A stretch of 64,000 nucleotides of DNA from Gliomastix tumulicola. Lineage: Eukaryota; Ascomycota; Sordariomycetes; Hypocreales; Bionectriaceae. The notes beneath the pieces were generated by a model. It saw only the letters and a program-made list of their open reading frames with translations. It made no database searches and was not told the DNA's origin. The stretch is taken from contig BCHX01000002.1 of the NCBI GenBank assembly GCA_001599755.1, positions 1,860,001 to 1,924,000 of the forward strand, in the 5' to 3' direction. Of the stretch, positions 33,761 to 46,621 are shown one piece after another; within the stretch, counting starts at the first letter, position 1; each line of letters opens with the position of its first letter. The position numbers were made by a program, and so were the translations under genes.

Positions 33761-34090
33761 CTAGGCGGTGATGGGGATCTGGCTTCCTCCATCGCTGGAA
33801 GGAGGGGGCTTCGGTAGGTCGCTCTGAACGTAGAAAGGAGAATATGTCAGCAACCAGGTATCGACGGCTGCTACCTTGTAGGGGTAACTCACGAGATCAA
33901 ATATCACCCGGATCATGAGGCTGCAACTGGGACAGACGGCAATGTCCTGCTCGTCGCGAAGGTCGTCGAGGGCGATCTGGAATCGATCCCCGCAGGGGCA
34001 GGGATAGTGGTATAGCTGTTGCGCCTCGTCGAAGGTCATGTCCTCGATCTCGATCTCGTCGTAGATGGAGAGGTTCTCGTCGTCGGCCAT
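33761..34090 (-). CDS. DPH3: diphthamide biosynthesis protein Dph3 (Kti11)
   Basis: Exons 34090-33893 and 33823-33761 join to 86 residues. The CSL zinc finger is complete: CPCG at residues 31-34 and CPSC at 53-56, with the DEIEIEDM and HYPCPCGDRF signatures. Dph3 is an electron donor to the Dph1-Dph2 radical enzyme in the first step of diphthamide formation on elongation factor 2, and also serves Elongator-dependent tRNA modification. The 69-nt intron (GTGAGT donor, TTCAG acceptor) is a multiple of three and contains no in-frame stop, so unspliced mRNA would encode a 109-residue version with an insertion just after the zinc-finger domain. Confidence 0.95.
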   Translation of the reverse strand: MADDENLSIYDEIEIEDMTFDEAQQLYHYPCPCGDRFQIALDDLRDEQDIAVCPSCSLMIRVIFDLVSYPYKVAAVDTWLLTYSPFYVQSDLPKPPPSSDGGSQIPITA

Positions 34091-34653
34091 GATGCTTCTT
34101 GTGCCGGTGCGATGCGACCGAGTGAAGTGGTTGTAGTTGTTGCTGTTGCTGTTGAGAAACTTCGTCGAATGGATGGACAACCAAAAAGTTGAAGAGTCAA
34201 AAATCTATGCCCCGCCATCTGTGAATTACCCCAGCTTGTGGCTGGACCACTTTTAGCTCGGTGTGGCGCTAGTGTGGCTGAAATCACATGCCACTGGCTG
34301 GGAAATCGGCTGGAAGGGGCAGTTAGATCGTATTACTTGCAGTTCCCACGCCGAGGACCATCTTGTTCCATGAGCTCGTGCTGTCGCATTTTCCAATGCA
34401 GATGCCAATCCTTATGCCGAACGTCCATGTGTAGCCACGACGACCCTTCTCTTGTTCCTGTACTGTTGCTCTTTTCTTCTCCCTCCTAGACACCCGGTCT
34501 AGTTCAATCCCGAGGTCGCTCTTGTTACTTGAGATCGGACGGATGCCCACGCGTGACGACATCTCGGCGGCATCGACATCCGCAGCCACGAACACCCTTC
34601 TTCGTCCCTGATACTCACCGCCCGGTCCTCTCCCCGGCCGATCCGCCTCGACC
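34091..34653. promoter_or_regulatory. divergent promoter, DPH3 and ABC transporter
   Basis: About 560 bp separate the two divergent start codons. No further gene or clear core promoter element is visible. Confidence 0.5.
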
Positions 34654-37016
34654 ATGGCTCACCAATCCAAGCTCCCCTTCCTGAGGGAGCGCAACATCAA
34701 GAGCATCATCGCCGACCTGACCCGTCTCTACCTCGCCAACCGCACCCGCATCTCCCGCGCCGTCTGGATCACCCTCTTCGTCGCCCTCGCCAACCGCATC
34801 CGCCATGCCATCTCGGAGCAGAAGGCCGCCTCCCAGCGCGACTCGGAGCGGAAGGCCGCCCGCCGCGGGACCACGACGTCCACGGCGGGCGAGGGCGAGG
34901 GCGAGGGCAGCGCTGCTGGTGCGACGACGCCCCCGAGGAAGAAGGTCGAGCTGAACAGGGAGTTCTTCAAGTCGCTGCTGCGTCTGCTCAAGGTCGTCGT
35001 GCCCGGGTGGAGGAGCAAGGAGACGCGGCTGCTCATCAGCCACACCTTCTTCCTCGTCCTGCGGACGCTGATCAGTGTGCGCGTGGCTGAGATGGACGGT
35101 GCGATCGTCAAGGCTCTTGTCAGAGGGAGAGGGAAGGAGTTTCTGAAGAGAATCGTCTGGTGGATGGTCATTGCTATCCCGGCCACATTTACAAATTCAA
35201 TGGTAAGGCAAGGAGAGGTTCGGACAGATGAACCCAGGCTAACCTTTCTTTCTACTACTACAGCTGTCATATCACCAGGCCGAGCTATCCCTAAGCTATC
35301 GGACGAGGTTGACGCAGTTCATCCACGACAAATACCTATCAAAACTCACATTCTACGGCATCTCGGCCCTCGACGACCGCATAAAGAACCCAGACCAGCT
35401 CATTGCGGTTGACGTCTCCAAGTTCTCCAACAGCCTGGCAGAGCTCTATAGCAACCTGGCAAAGCCGTTGCTCGACATGGTACGTCCGAAGTGCGCAGCT
35501 GAATGAGGACATCCGCTAACAAACAAACTCATATAGACAATATATACATACTCGCTATCCAAGAGTGTCGGTGGCGAGGGCGTCGTCTTCATGGCGCTAC
35601 TCGTCCAGCTCTCTGCCAACGTAATGCGTGCACTAACACCGCCATTCGGCAAATACGTCGCCGACGAGGCACGACTGGAGGGCGAGTTCCGCTACCAGCA
35701 CTCGCGGTTGATCGACTATAGCGAGGAGGTTGCGCTCTATGCCGGCCACAACGCCGAGAAGGACACGCTCGACAAGGGCTACTTCACCCTCATCAAGCAC
35801 GTCAACCACATCCTCCGGAGACGCTTCTACCACGGCTTCATGGAGGACTTTGTCATCAAGTACTTCTGGGGCTCCCTCGGCCTGCTCCTCTGCAGCGTTC
35901 CCGTCTTCGTCCGGATCCCCGGTCAGGTCGCGCTCAACATGGGCGACAGGACCGAGTCGTTCGTCACGAACCGCCGCATGCTCCTCTCGGCGTCGGACGC
36001 CTTTGGCCGCATCATGTTTTCGTATCGCGAGGTCATGGAGCTTGCCGGGTACACCTCGCGTGTTGCCTCTCTCCTAGACGTCATGGACGACATCCAGTCG
36101 GGCCACTTTGAGAAGAAGCTGGTCTCGTCATCAGGCACCGAGGACAACGAGGCCGTGCTCAAGGGCCGGGGGACGGTCCACGAGAGCAAGGACGTCAAGT
36201 TCATCGACGTGTAAGTGCCCCTCCCCTTCTCTCAAAAGACAGTTACAGGACTGCACAACCACTAACTAATACTCTCCCAGGCCCATCATCTCCCCCAACG
36301 GCGACGTCCTCGTCAAGGCCCTCTCCTTCACCCTCGACCACGGCGACCACCTCCTCATCGTCGGCCCCAACGGCTGCGGCAAGTCGTCCCTCTTCCGCAT
36401 CCTCGGCGGGCTCTGGCCCGTCTACGGCGGCACCGTCTACAAGCCGCCCTTCAGCGCCATCTTCTACATCCCGCAGCGGCCGTACCTCTCGCGCGGCTCG
36501 CTCCGCCAGCAGATCATCTACCCGGACTCGCTGCGCCAGATGCGCGCCCGCGGCGTCACCGACGCGGACCTGCTCGCCATCCTCAAGACGCTCGGGCTCG
36601 AGCACCTCGTCGACGCGCACGAGGGCGGCTGGGACGCCGAGGCCGAGTGGCGCGACGTGCTCTCGGGCGGTCTCCAGCAGCGCGTCGCCATGGCCCGGCT
36701 CTTCTACCACCGCCCGCAGTACGCCATCCTCGACGAGTGCACCAGCAGCGTCACGCTCGAGACCGAGAAGGCCATGTACGACAACGCCAAGGCCCTCGGC
36801 ATCACCCTCATGACCGTCAGCCACCGCCGCAGCCTGTGGAAGTACCACACCCACATCCTGCAGTTCGACGGCCAGGGCCACTACGTCTTCACCAAGCTCG
36901 ACGCCGACAGGCGGCTGCAGCTCGAGGACGAGAAGGAGGAGCTCGATGTCAAGCTGCGGCAGGTGCCCGAGCTGGAGCGGAGGATCGCCGAGTTGACGGA
37001 TGGGCAGGGGGCATAG
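34654..37016 (+). CDS. peroxisomal ABC half transporter (ABCD family)
   Basis: Exons 34654-35202, 35264-35479, 35537-36210 and 36281-37016 join to 724 residues. An N-terminal membrane domain with ABCD-family features (about residues 1-430, including the ALDDRIKNPDQ loop) precedes one nucleotide-binding domain: Walker A GPNGCGKSS at 508-516, signature LSGG at 607-610, Walker B ending in Asp631-Glu632, and H-loop His661. As a half transporter it must dimerise. Yeast relatives Pxa1 and Pxa2 carry long-chain acyl-CoA into peroxisomes for beta-oxidation. Length is nearer Pxa2, but the assignment to one paralogue is open. A Gly/Glu-rich low-complexity stretch lies near residues 75-90. Confidence 0.92.
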
Positions 37017-37734
37017 AGGGAGGGCTCTTCTGATGTTGATGCTGATGCTGATGCGATGTACTTCATGATAGACCAACTAACTGTCCTGTATAAAAGACAA
37101 GTTCCCGTACATACATACATACATTCCAACCAATACCAAACGCAATCAGAGAGGCAAAGTACATATGTGTGCAATGTATATAAAACCACATGTTGTTGAA
37201 GAGACTCAGTCTTCCGCGTGTTAGAATGTACACTTATTTACATGTATATTTACACCCATAGTCCGTACAATAGCTTCCCCCCCCTCTCCTATAACCAGAC
37301 AGATTCTACCAGGGCCTCGCGGGTGTCGCCCTCTGGTATCCAGAACACCAGGCTTGGAACGAGAAATCAGAAAGATGGCACAGAGAAAAAAAGAAAAAAG
37401 AAAAAGAACAAGAAAAAAAAGAGGAATACAAAGCGATAGACTGAAATGCCCGTGGGCGGAAGACAAGAAGTATAGTTAGAAGGAAGAAAAAAAGAAGAAA
37501 AACTCGCCACCAACTGGCAGTATATCCATCATCTTGGTTGCTGACCGCTAGATGATATGAGTAAGCCAGCTTACTCCCTCGTCCAGTGACAAAGGCAAGG
37601 CATATATATATACCTTTAGTAACTGAGGAGCGGGATGTGCTGCCTCAACCACTATACCGACGTCGATTCTCGTCGCGGCCCCCAACCTCGTCAAAGGGCA
37701 TGTTGTACCCTCGAAAGTAAGCTCGGAAGTAGTC
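37017..37734. other. convergent 3' intergenic region
   Basis: Lies between the stops of the ABC transporter and the DOCK gene. It contains ATAC repeats (37109-37124) and an A-rich, GAAA-containing stretch at about 37384-37425. No gene is visible. Confidence 0.6.
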
Positions 37735-40700
37735 CTACTCTTCATCCAAGCTGCCCATCATGTTGCCCTTGTTGCCCTTCATGACGCCAAGCTTGAGCAT
37801 ACTCAGCCGCTTCCGCACGCTACCCTTCTTCGCCAGTCCGCTGTCGGACATGTGCTCGTCCGGTCCTGGGCCCTGCACTGAAACACTGTGGCCTTCCGAA
37901 ACCCCCAGCTGGTCGACGCTGTGATTCCGGCTATGGTCCGATGAGGCTGACTGTAGTTGGAACAAGCTCAGTCGGCGGCTGGCGTCCTTGCTCTGAGGAC
38001 TCTGGGGACTCTGAGGGCTGGATGCCTCGTCCAGGGGCTTCTTCTTGATGCCGAGGATGCTCAGGCGGGGATTCCGCTGCGCAAGGGAGACTGGGCGGAC
38101 CTCGTCCGCCTTGGTGCCATTCACCACCGTAGCGATGCTCGTAGCAAGTGTGCTCTGGTCAGGAGGCTGAGACGACTTTCTCCGGCTGGTGGCAATGGGC
38201 GTAGTTGGTGACATGGGTTCCCGGATCGGCTGCGGAGGAGAGAAGACCTCTATCTCAGGCTCGAATGTGAGTTCAAAGTCTGTAGAAGCTGTTAGTGATC
38301 AGGTAGCTATAAGCTGAAGCCAACTAATGCGTCTAAACTTACGTCTCTGCAGCTCTTCTCGTCTCTGGGCAAACAACTCGTTTGAGCTTCGTGAGAAGAG
38401 CGCCAGGCACTTCTTGACGACCATAGCATGGTCGACAAGAGCCATCTTGATAGCTGAGTCCCGAGGTTCAAGCTCCTCCTCCTCCTCCACTTCTTCCTCC
38501 TCCTCGTCAATCTCGCTCTCGGCATCACTGCCTTCTGGACCTTCACCACTGGCAGTGCTCAGCCCATCCGCTTTCCTTGCCTTCGATTGTGGTAGCAGCT
38601 GTCGGTAGCAGGCCACACTATTCTCGGATATCGGGTTGACAGAGATGCTGACAGCATCGAGGAGTAAGTGGGCGTTCTCCTCGTCACCACTGGCGATGCT
38701 TTGCTCGAGAATCGTCATCTCCTGCGTCTTCCGCACAATCCGTTCCAGTGCAGTCTCATGCGCTCCCAGCTTGATGTAAGAAGCCTCCACTATCTCGCTT
38801 CGGCGCAGGATTGTCGGGAACGGCTCAGCAGTGGTATATACAAGCTTCTCCGAGTAGTGCTCCTGAACGGGACCCGAGGTTACACGTTTCGTGACCACAG
38901 AGAAGGACTGAGGGTGCGAAGAGAGGAGGAAGTCTCGGATGACTGGCGGCACCCGCGTCCTCTGGAAAACGTTGTGAGAAAGATCCCGATAGGGACTGAC
39001 GTTGGACAGGACAAGATACTGGCCCTCGACTTCATCAACATCGCCGTTGGCGACCACTTTGGCGTTGGGATACTGCTCCTGCATCCGATCCGTGAAAGCA
39101 GATCCTCGCTCGTTCAAAGATCCCTCGTAAATGAACTCCTTGTCTCTCACGCTGGAAGGGAAGCCCGAGCCCTTGAAAATCACCTTGAAATACTTCGGTG
39201 TCGTCTTGTCGCTCTTGGAGATGGCTTCATAGATCGTCGCCATGGACCGCTGAGTCCTTGCCAGCTTGGCAAAATCGAACGTGTTTGTCTCGTACTGCGT
39301 CTGGAGTTCCTTGTATGCCGTCAAGGCGTTGCTCCAAGACTCTCCGTCTTCGAAGTGCTTGACCATGTCAAAGTAGATCTTCTCTTTCCGCTCAAACGCA
39401 CTCTGCACGGGGAACTCAGGTTCAGGGAGGGCATTTGTCTGGCAGGCCGGGTCCCAGTCATACAGATCAGCGTGAAGTCGCAACGCCAGACCTGCTTCCG
39501 CGTGGTTGCCTGCCTGGGCTTGGAAGTCGGCCAGCTGATGGACATAGCGAACAAAGATCTCTTCCTTCTGCATCTCACGGAGGAACTCCATCAACCTAAG
39601 CTGGTTGATGAGATGGGTGGCTTCCGTGGTGGCATCGCCACTGTGCAAGGCCGTGAGCAGATCCAAGAACTCATCCAGCGTGCCAACGAGCTCCTGGAGA
39701 GCAACGAACAGAGGCTCGTCCGGGGTTTCTGAGAGGCCGTGGAAGCGATCCAATAGCTCGCCGACAAATGGCTTCTGCACGATGCTCTCCGTCACAGGCT
39801 TGGACTTGAAGAAGTTGTCCAGACAGTCGATCATCTCCGTCTGGATAGTTGAAAGATCCTCGCTCAGGGTCCATTCGCTCACAATCATAGTCTGAAGAAC
39901 CTCCACAGCCATTTTTCGCAAGCCCTCATGGACACTCAGACACAGCTCCACGATCGGTCCGACCAGGGTCGGAACGTACTGAACCTGATAGCCACCCATC
40001 TTGGCCAAGCCATACCGTGAGTACTCTTCGGGGCTGGCCTCCCAGCCGATAGCCTCCCATGTGAGACGAAGGAGCGCGGCTCCATGTTCCCTCACATCGC
40101 CAGCAATCTTCCACACTGCTCTCCGCTTCTGCTCTGGGAATGTTTCCAGGGCAAGCGATGGGCTGCTGACCAGGCTCAGCAGTGCTGTGAAGAAGAGCTT
40201 CCACAAATCCGTGTTGAAGCTCTCGGCCTCGTCGGGGTCGGGGACGAAAGACTCAAGCATGATGCTTGCAATGTTTTGCAGGACATTCATGGTCGACTTG
40301 TGGTGGTAAATCTTCAGGCTGAGCCAGCTGGCCGGGAATGCCTCGCCGTTCAGTATGCTCAGATGGACTTGGATGAGGTTCTCAAGCAGGGATGTGAGAT
40401 CGGCCTCAGCCAGCTCAAGTTGCATTCCGGCAGCGGAATTTGATATCGCAGAGAGTATAGCAGACAGCTCAGCGAGAGCCTCGTCATGTGCGTACTCGGT
40501 AACCGCAGGCTTTGTGGGAAAGGGATAGGACGTAGGGAAGAGGAGTGAGAGTCGATGCTGAGGCTTCCTAGGCACGGCAAGAATCGCCAAGAAGGAGTCG
40601 GTGATCTTGGGGATATGATCAGGAATCTCAGGGCCAAGATGGTCGATCTGACTAGCAACAACAGAGCAGCAAAGACGAATCTGCGCGCGCCACTGGTCGT

Positions 40701-43700
40701 TAATGACCTCGGCGTGGCCCCAATGAGGTGTTATCCATCGAACAGTGTTCGCACTTAGCACCGCCTTCTGTTCAGCATGCTGGAAGAGATCGAGCTTAGA
40801 GTAGTGGATGATGAGGATCAGCTTGTACAACACCAGCTTGCCCTTCACATTGGCACAAGAGTCCACGAAGTCGATGGCAATATGGACAATCTCCTCCGTC
40901 TTCAGCAGACCCGACAGCTCCGGGAGCCAAGTGTGAAAGTGCTGAACAGCCAAAGTCTGACTGCCTACCAGTACTGGGGCTGAGCTGCGCATCATTGCGT
41001 CGAGAGCCTTGAAGATGGACCGCAGACTGCGGGTGAATCCTTGCGGAGACGAGTTGATCCCAATCCCAGCCTCCTTCGCTTTCTGCTGCCCCCTAGCATG
41101 AGTGATGAACTTAAGGATGTGCCTAACAACTTTGAAGGTGGCCCGCAGCTTGCGAGCAGTCTCTGGTTCTGTTGGATTCTCCAGCAGTCTCGTGAAAGAT
41201 CGAACGAGACATGGTGTTGCGAACGGGTAGTTGAACTTGTTTTCGGCATACAAATCGACAAGCGGTCCGAGGTTGAAACGTCGGTCGTGTACAATGCCGA
41301 GTACCCTCACCAACGCTGTAAAGACGAGATCTTCATACTCGTCATTGCCCGAGAACTCAACGAGAATGCCAAACAGCCCATCCAAAACATCGCTGAGCAG
41401 CTTGACAACTTCAATCTCGGGGACGAAGTTGAGCTGCTTCAAGATCGTGGGAATGTCGTCGCGCGGAGCCTCTTTCCACTTCAATAGCCCAAGAATCGCC
41501 CTGTCTTGCGAGAACTTGGTGCTGCAGAGATATGTCTCGACGGTCATGACAGCGAGAGGCCCCGTCACCTCGGCCGACCTCTCGTCCCTGCCGCGGGTAC
41601 TCCAGGGCACAGAGAGATATCCTCCCTTTCCAACGGGCCCGGGCTGTGCTGTTGAGGTATGCTCATCTATCTTATAAAGAAGCAATCCATGCGAGCCGTC
41701 CCGGACAAAAGCCTGGTGATCCCAGAGGGGCATGTAGGCCACGGCGAAAGGTGGATTGGGCATGTCTGAAAGGAACAAGACGACATGTGAGGAAGAAACC
41801 TCGTCAGGCGCGAGGGATAATCTTATCGTCTGAGCCCATGCTTCATTCCGTTCCACAGCAACAGACTTGAATGTCGTCAACGGGTCCCCATTAGACGACG
41901 TGTAGATGCAGTTCTCGATTCGCTGGCCCGATGAGCGTCGTACTTCAACCGTAAGCTGAAGGTTCTGGCCTTGCCCTGACGCCGGCATTGTCGTGGCGCT
42001 TCCTCCGTATCTCGATAAGAGATTCTGCTTAGCCAACGAAGCCTGAGTCATGGTGAAGTAGATGTCTGATCTAGGCCTCGTCGGTGCCCCTGAGAAACCC
42101 ATCCTGCCCGTCTTAGAGACTCCAGATAGGATCGTTGGCGTTGCCTTAATCAGAGCGGCCGCATCTGGGTGGCTGAAGCTCTTGAGATGCACCTGCAACC
42201 GCTCGCCTCTCGCCGACTTCTCGTATTGGCCCATGGGATTGGCCATAATCTCTCGGATGATAGGGTCCCATTCGTCAACGCTGCTCTGATCTCCGTGCGA
42301 CCTGAAAGAGCGGGACCAGATGCTCATCACCTGCTCAGCCTCCTCCTCATGCTTGATCATACGGTTGAGCTTCAGGACGCCCACACCAATAGTGCGCTGC
42401 GCTGTCTGGGCATCAGGGGGCAGCGGGCCTTTCCGCGAGCCGGAAGAGCTTGGTGGGCCACTGGGGCCACTGTGATCTCGAGCATCTCCTCCCTCTGTTG
42501 AAGGGCGCTCCTCTCTCTGCTCAGATACGGTATCCATTCTCGCTGCACTGGAAGTGCCGCGGGAGAAAACTGATCTGGAGGGCATGCTACCCCACATGAA
42601 ACTCCTCCTCGAGGACTTCCCGGTGCCGATGGAAGAGGCTGGCTTTGTCGAGTCGTTGGCATAGCCTGTCTGAGGCCCGGTGCCGGTCCGAGAGGGAGGT
42701 TTTGCGGATACGATTTGCTGGGAAGCCACCACCTTGACAGCGAGATATAGTTCCGACTCGGCCGATGAGCCTTCCCCAATGTCTTGGGAAGAGATGTCTG
42801 TGAATAGCGTTTTGGTTTGCCCCTCCTCCACGAGACTGCCTATCGTTCCTCCTGACGTGATGGCGATGCTGAAAGATTCGGAGACAAGGGAAAGCTTTCC
42901 CTCTGCGGCCTTGCTAGCTAGGTGAAACACGAGTGAGGTGTCTTCCGATGACGAACCGGCGAATCCCTTCACATCGAGCAAGAGATGGTGGCACGTCACC
43001 GGGTCAACAGGCGGTTGCGGCGGCTCGTCAAGAAGACTCATGACGGACTGCAGTCTCGTCACCTCCACAGCCGAGTCCTCGCCCGTCAAGATTCTGCCGT
43101 GAGTGGCGGGATCCCTCACGATGACCTCCCCTCCGCACAACTTATTGACAGTCACGAGATCCCAGACAGTCTTTTCCCTCAGCTGAGCGTACTCATGCGC
43201 AGTCAGCACATTGTATAGAAGCTGCTGTCGGTGGAGGTTAAGGCCGGTGATTAGCTCCGAAAGCTGGTCGAGTCTCTTGTACTGTCGGTCGAGCAGCAGG
43301 CCGTGCAAATTCGTGGAATGCCATTCTCGTAGGCAGGACGCGATCTCGTCGATGAGAGGTTCCGAGGCCGATGTTGGAGTCTCGTCCCCCACCTTCAGCA
43401 TAGGCACAGGAGCTGGAGGCCTTGGCGCATTGGGATCGCGTTTGACAGGTACGGAGAGGGTGCCGTGAAACCCATTCGTGAGGTCCTGCAGATGCTTCCT
43501 GTCCTTGGCCTTGGCCCCCTTCTGCCAACCAAGGTCTCCATGTCCCCCGCCTGTGAGAATCCCAGCCTTGGCCGAATCAGTCGCCGACTTGGGCTCTCCC
43601 GTGCTCTCATCGATATATCCTTCACCAGATAGCTCTCCTTCTCGCTCGTCGTCGTCGTGGCCGGCCTCGTCCCCCTCGCCTAGCAGTTCTCGAATCTCGA

Positions 43701-43944
43701 CACAGCTCCGGGGGAAGACACCCGTGAAGACCCTCGCTTCGAGCGTCTGGCCCGCGACAGAGGTGAGGCCGGCCAGCAGGCTCGGCGGGGACATGAGCCA
43801 TCCGCGCAGCCACTTGCCATCGGCCGTCTCCTCGATGATGTACAGCTCATCGCCAATCTCGAGAGGTAGGTCGGCGGGGCCCGAGGCGAGGAAGGGGAAG
43901 GTCGCAACAGCGAAGGCGATCCGAGGGAGAGGCTGCCAGGGCAT
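37735..43944 (-). CDS. DCK1: DOCK-family Rho GTPase exchange factor (Dck1-like)
   Basis: Exons 43944-38343 and 38279-37735 join to 2048 residues. An N-terminal SH3 domain (about residues 8-80) is followed by a long helical region, a DHR-1/C2 domain (about 620-730, beginning RSDIYFTMTQ), Ser/Pro-rich linkers, and the C-terminal DHR-2 catalytic domain (about 1440-1790) with LHADLYDW, KYFKVIFKGSGFP and YSEKLVYTTAEPFP. An acidic run lies near 1810, and the second exon adds a Ser-rich basic tail. Fungal Dck1 with Lmo1 activates a Rac or Rho5 GTPase in polarity, cell-wall and stress signalling. The 63-nt intron near the C-terminus is required: reading through it reaches a stop before the conserved HFELTFEPEIE segment. 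No ATG precedes MPWQPLPRI in the open frame. Confidence 0.93.
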
Positions 43945-45415
43945 TGGATCCTCTCGGGCGCCTGATGCCCGCGACCTCGGTGGTGATGGCACAGCGCGGG
44001 CAAAGGGCGAGACGGAATGGAGGTGTCTTAGAGCTTTGTCCTCAGTCGTCGTCGGGAAGGCAGAGACCAGGTCTCGGGCGCGTAGGGAATGTATTTCGCG
44101 GTGGGGAGCTGGCTGGTCAGGCAAAGCGCTGGAGATGGTGACGAGGCAAACGGCTGGCGATGCATCCAGATCTCTCGGGTCGGGTTCTCGTGGGAAATTT
44201 TCGAATCACGGCGGCTTCGATACACTGTCTCGTACTCGGTCTGGCGCTTGGGTCGCCGAATTGGCTGGATACAATGTCTGGCTGGGCGATGCAGCTTGCA
44301 GGAAGGGGAAAAAATTAGGACCAAGACAGCGGTATCCTTGCACGGACGAAGGAACCTGGCAGAAAAGGGTAACTTCCCCCTAAACCCACGAAACCCACGC
44401 GATGCAGGTACCACGGGGCTAAGCTCAATCTGTGCAGCAGGCCTGCGTCTCAATTGTTTGCCCAGAGCCTCGAGGCGTGAAATATCAGGCTGAGATGGAT
44501 TGTAATTTACAGGTCGCGCTGGGGGTGCCGCTTGTTTGCAAGACAGAACGTGTTCACAATCAAATCTACTTGGCGCTCACCAGCACGCCGCAAATTGAGA
44601 AAGGGGCTATCACCGTTGTCTGCAACGCGGAGTTGGGGAATGCCGACTGATAGCGAAACCGTTGGACACCCAATTCGCAGTGAGTGAGCAGATGCTGAAG
44701 CACAGTATTATCACTTAATATGCAGGAACCGGTGGAGATACCCGACTGTTTCGATTCGTGATGATCACTGCACTTGATGATCTCGTACGAGTATTACTAC
44801 CGAGGCACGAGTAAGATAACCACGCCCCTAGATTGGAGCCCTCATTAATAGAGCCATGTTGGGCAGAGATCCAATGGCAATTTGAAGTTGATGAGGGCCA
44901 ATTAACTTCCCGTCCCCATCCTACTAGAAATAAATACCTTACCCGGTACCTGAAATCGCTGCCCTGTGCGTTCTCCACACCGCCCCGCAACGTAGAAGCT
45001 TGAATCCAGCTGTCTTCTACTCACCTACCCTGGAGCACTTTCACCGTTTCTCAGCAGCTTTCCTAGCGTCTTTGAGCCCCTCCTCAGAATCACTTGTGAA
45101 TCAACAAACAGTTGCTCACATTCAAAAGGCAATATTCTCGCATTTCAGGTCCCATGGCCTCCTCTTCTCCTCGCCAACCCCGACCCATAAGGGAGATACA
45201 AATGACTTCATCAGCCGCCACGACACCACAACATCAAGTTCGTTTTAGTGTCTGATCTTCAACGACCCCTCAGCGCTCTGACATCCCCCACAAACCGGTT
45301 TGTTTGGAGTCATCCAACCATTTCTACAACGCGGACACGCAAACAACGTTGCGTTTCTGCCAAATCTTCATCTTCTTCTTCACTCCAAGGACCAGCCCCA
45401 ATAGCAGCTTCCATC
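43945..45415. promoter_or_regulatory. divergent promoter, DOCK gene and acetyltransferase
   Basis: This 1.5-kb interval separates the two divergent starts. An ATG-less extension of the DOCK frame runs about 180 bp into it. A frame from 45248 joins the acetyltransferase but also starts without ATG. No independent gene is supported. Confidence 0.5.
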
Positions 45416-46234
45416 ATGGGCACCCCGTTCATCAAGTTTCTCGAGCCGAGTAAGCTTGATGCTTATGTTCGTGGAATGCCTCATAACGAGCAGCCGGCCA
45501 GCATCCCGGGCACGTTCGTCGACGCCATGGAAGTCCGAGAGGAGGTCTTCGTCAAGGAGCAGGGCGTTCCGCTAGAGAACGAATTCGATGCAGACGATGG
45601 GCGCGCCTGCCACTGGGTCGTTTACGCCAGCGTCAACAAGACAGAGGAGCCTGAGATCCGCACAGAGACCGGCGAGCTCATCCAGGCCCGTAGGAGCTCA
45701 ACACGGACTACACCCATCGGCACCCTCCGTCTTGTCCCATTCCCTCACGACCCTCACCCGGAGAAGGGCGGCAGGTACTGGGACGGTATCCTCGAAGGCA
45801 GTGGAGCCAAACCCCAGCCGAACAACGAGGCGCTGCTGTCGAAGCCTTTCATCATCGACCGCCCCACCTCCTTCCACGACGGCAAGGAGCCGTACGTTAA
45901 GCTCGGGCGTCTCGCCGTCGTCAAGGAGTTCCGGGGCCACCGTATCGCTGGCCTCCTCGTCAAGACCGCCCTGGACTGGCTCAAGAAAAACCCGAGCTTC
46001 TTCAACGTGAGCATCAAGGAGATGGGGCTCGACAACGTCGGTGCGCAGACCGAGCGTGACCTCCCCATCTGGAACGGTCTCATCTGCGTCCACGCCCAGG
46101 AGCAGGTGGAACGGGCGTGGGCAAGATGGGGGTTCGAAATAGACGAGGAGATGGGGAAGTGGTACGAGGAAGATATTCCTCATGTTGGCATGTTCCAACG
46201 GCTGGAAATCAGCCCGCAACCGATTCGCATTTAG
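45416..46234 (+). CDS. GNAT-family N-acetyltransferase
   Basis: A single exon encodes 272 residues. The GNAT fold is indicated by the N-terminal VREEVFVKEQGVPLENEFD motif found in ElaA/Arp-type acetyltransferases, TPIGTLRLVPF (beta strand 4), and KLGRLAVVKEFRGHRIAGLLV, which contains the R/Q-x-x-G-x-A-like acetyl-CoA pyrophosphate-binding loop (residues around FRGHRIAG). A C-terminal block (WARWGFEIDEEMGKWYEEDI) completes the fold. It transfers an acetyl group to an amine; the substrate is not evident. The ATG at 45416 (MGTPFIKFLE) is the first ATG in the frame, so the upstream open frame from 45248 is probably leader. Confidence 0.87.
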   Translation: MGTPFIKFLEPSKLDAYVRGMPHNEQPASIPGTFVDAMEVREEVFVKEQGVPLENEFDADDGRACHWVVYASVNKTEEPEIRTETGELIQARRSSTRTTPIGTLRLVPFPHDPHPEKGGRYWDGILEGSGAKPQPNNEALLSKPFIIDRPTSFHDGKEPYVKLGRLAVVKEFRGHRIAGLLVKTALDWLKKNPSFFNVSIKEMGLDNVGAQTERDLPIWNGLICVHAQEQVERAWARWGFEIDEEMGKWYEEDIPHVGMFQRLEISPQPIRI

Positions 46235-46621
46235 GGAGAGAGAGTTGGCTGCATCTGATGTTTAGCATGTTTCTGGCGTCCTAGGGAGATATTGTCGTTG
46301 TGCTACAAATACCCATACGAGCAATGTTTATGACAGTGGGCAAAGTCTCTTAGATCATAGAGCACAATTATTCAATTTCCAGTAGTCATTTGGGAACTCC
46401 AGCAGCATTTTTTTAGACGTAATATCATGTTTTCGCTCTCAAGGAGCCCGAATTTCTTTTTTTTCTTGTGAAACCCTAGAGACATTCGTGACAATCCGTT
46501 GCCGTGCGTTCCCAGACCTGAACGCGAAATGCCAATTCTGAAAGATGCCAGAACCACGCCGAAGCCGCAACATTCCCAAGACCCATGACAGCAACAACAA
46601 CCTGCAAAGATTTCCCTCCGT
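46235..46621. other. convergent 3' intergenic region
   Basis: Lies between the stops of the acetyltransferase and uS7 genes. T-rich runs near 46408-46462 probably belong to 3' UTRs. No gene is visible. Confidence 0.6.

Noticed and set aside
36243..37076. 277-codon frame opposite the ABC transporter's nucleotide-binding exon
   Set aside because: It mirrors a GC-rich coding exon, has no start in a sensible context and no recognisable domain.
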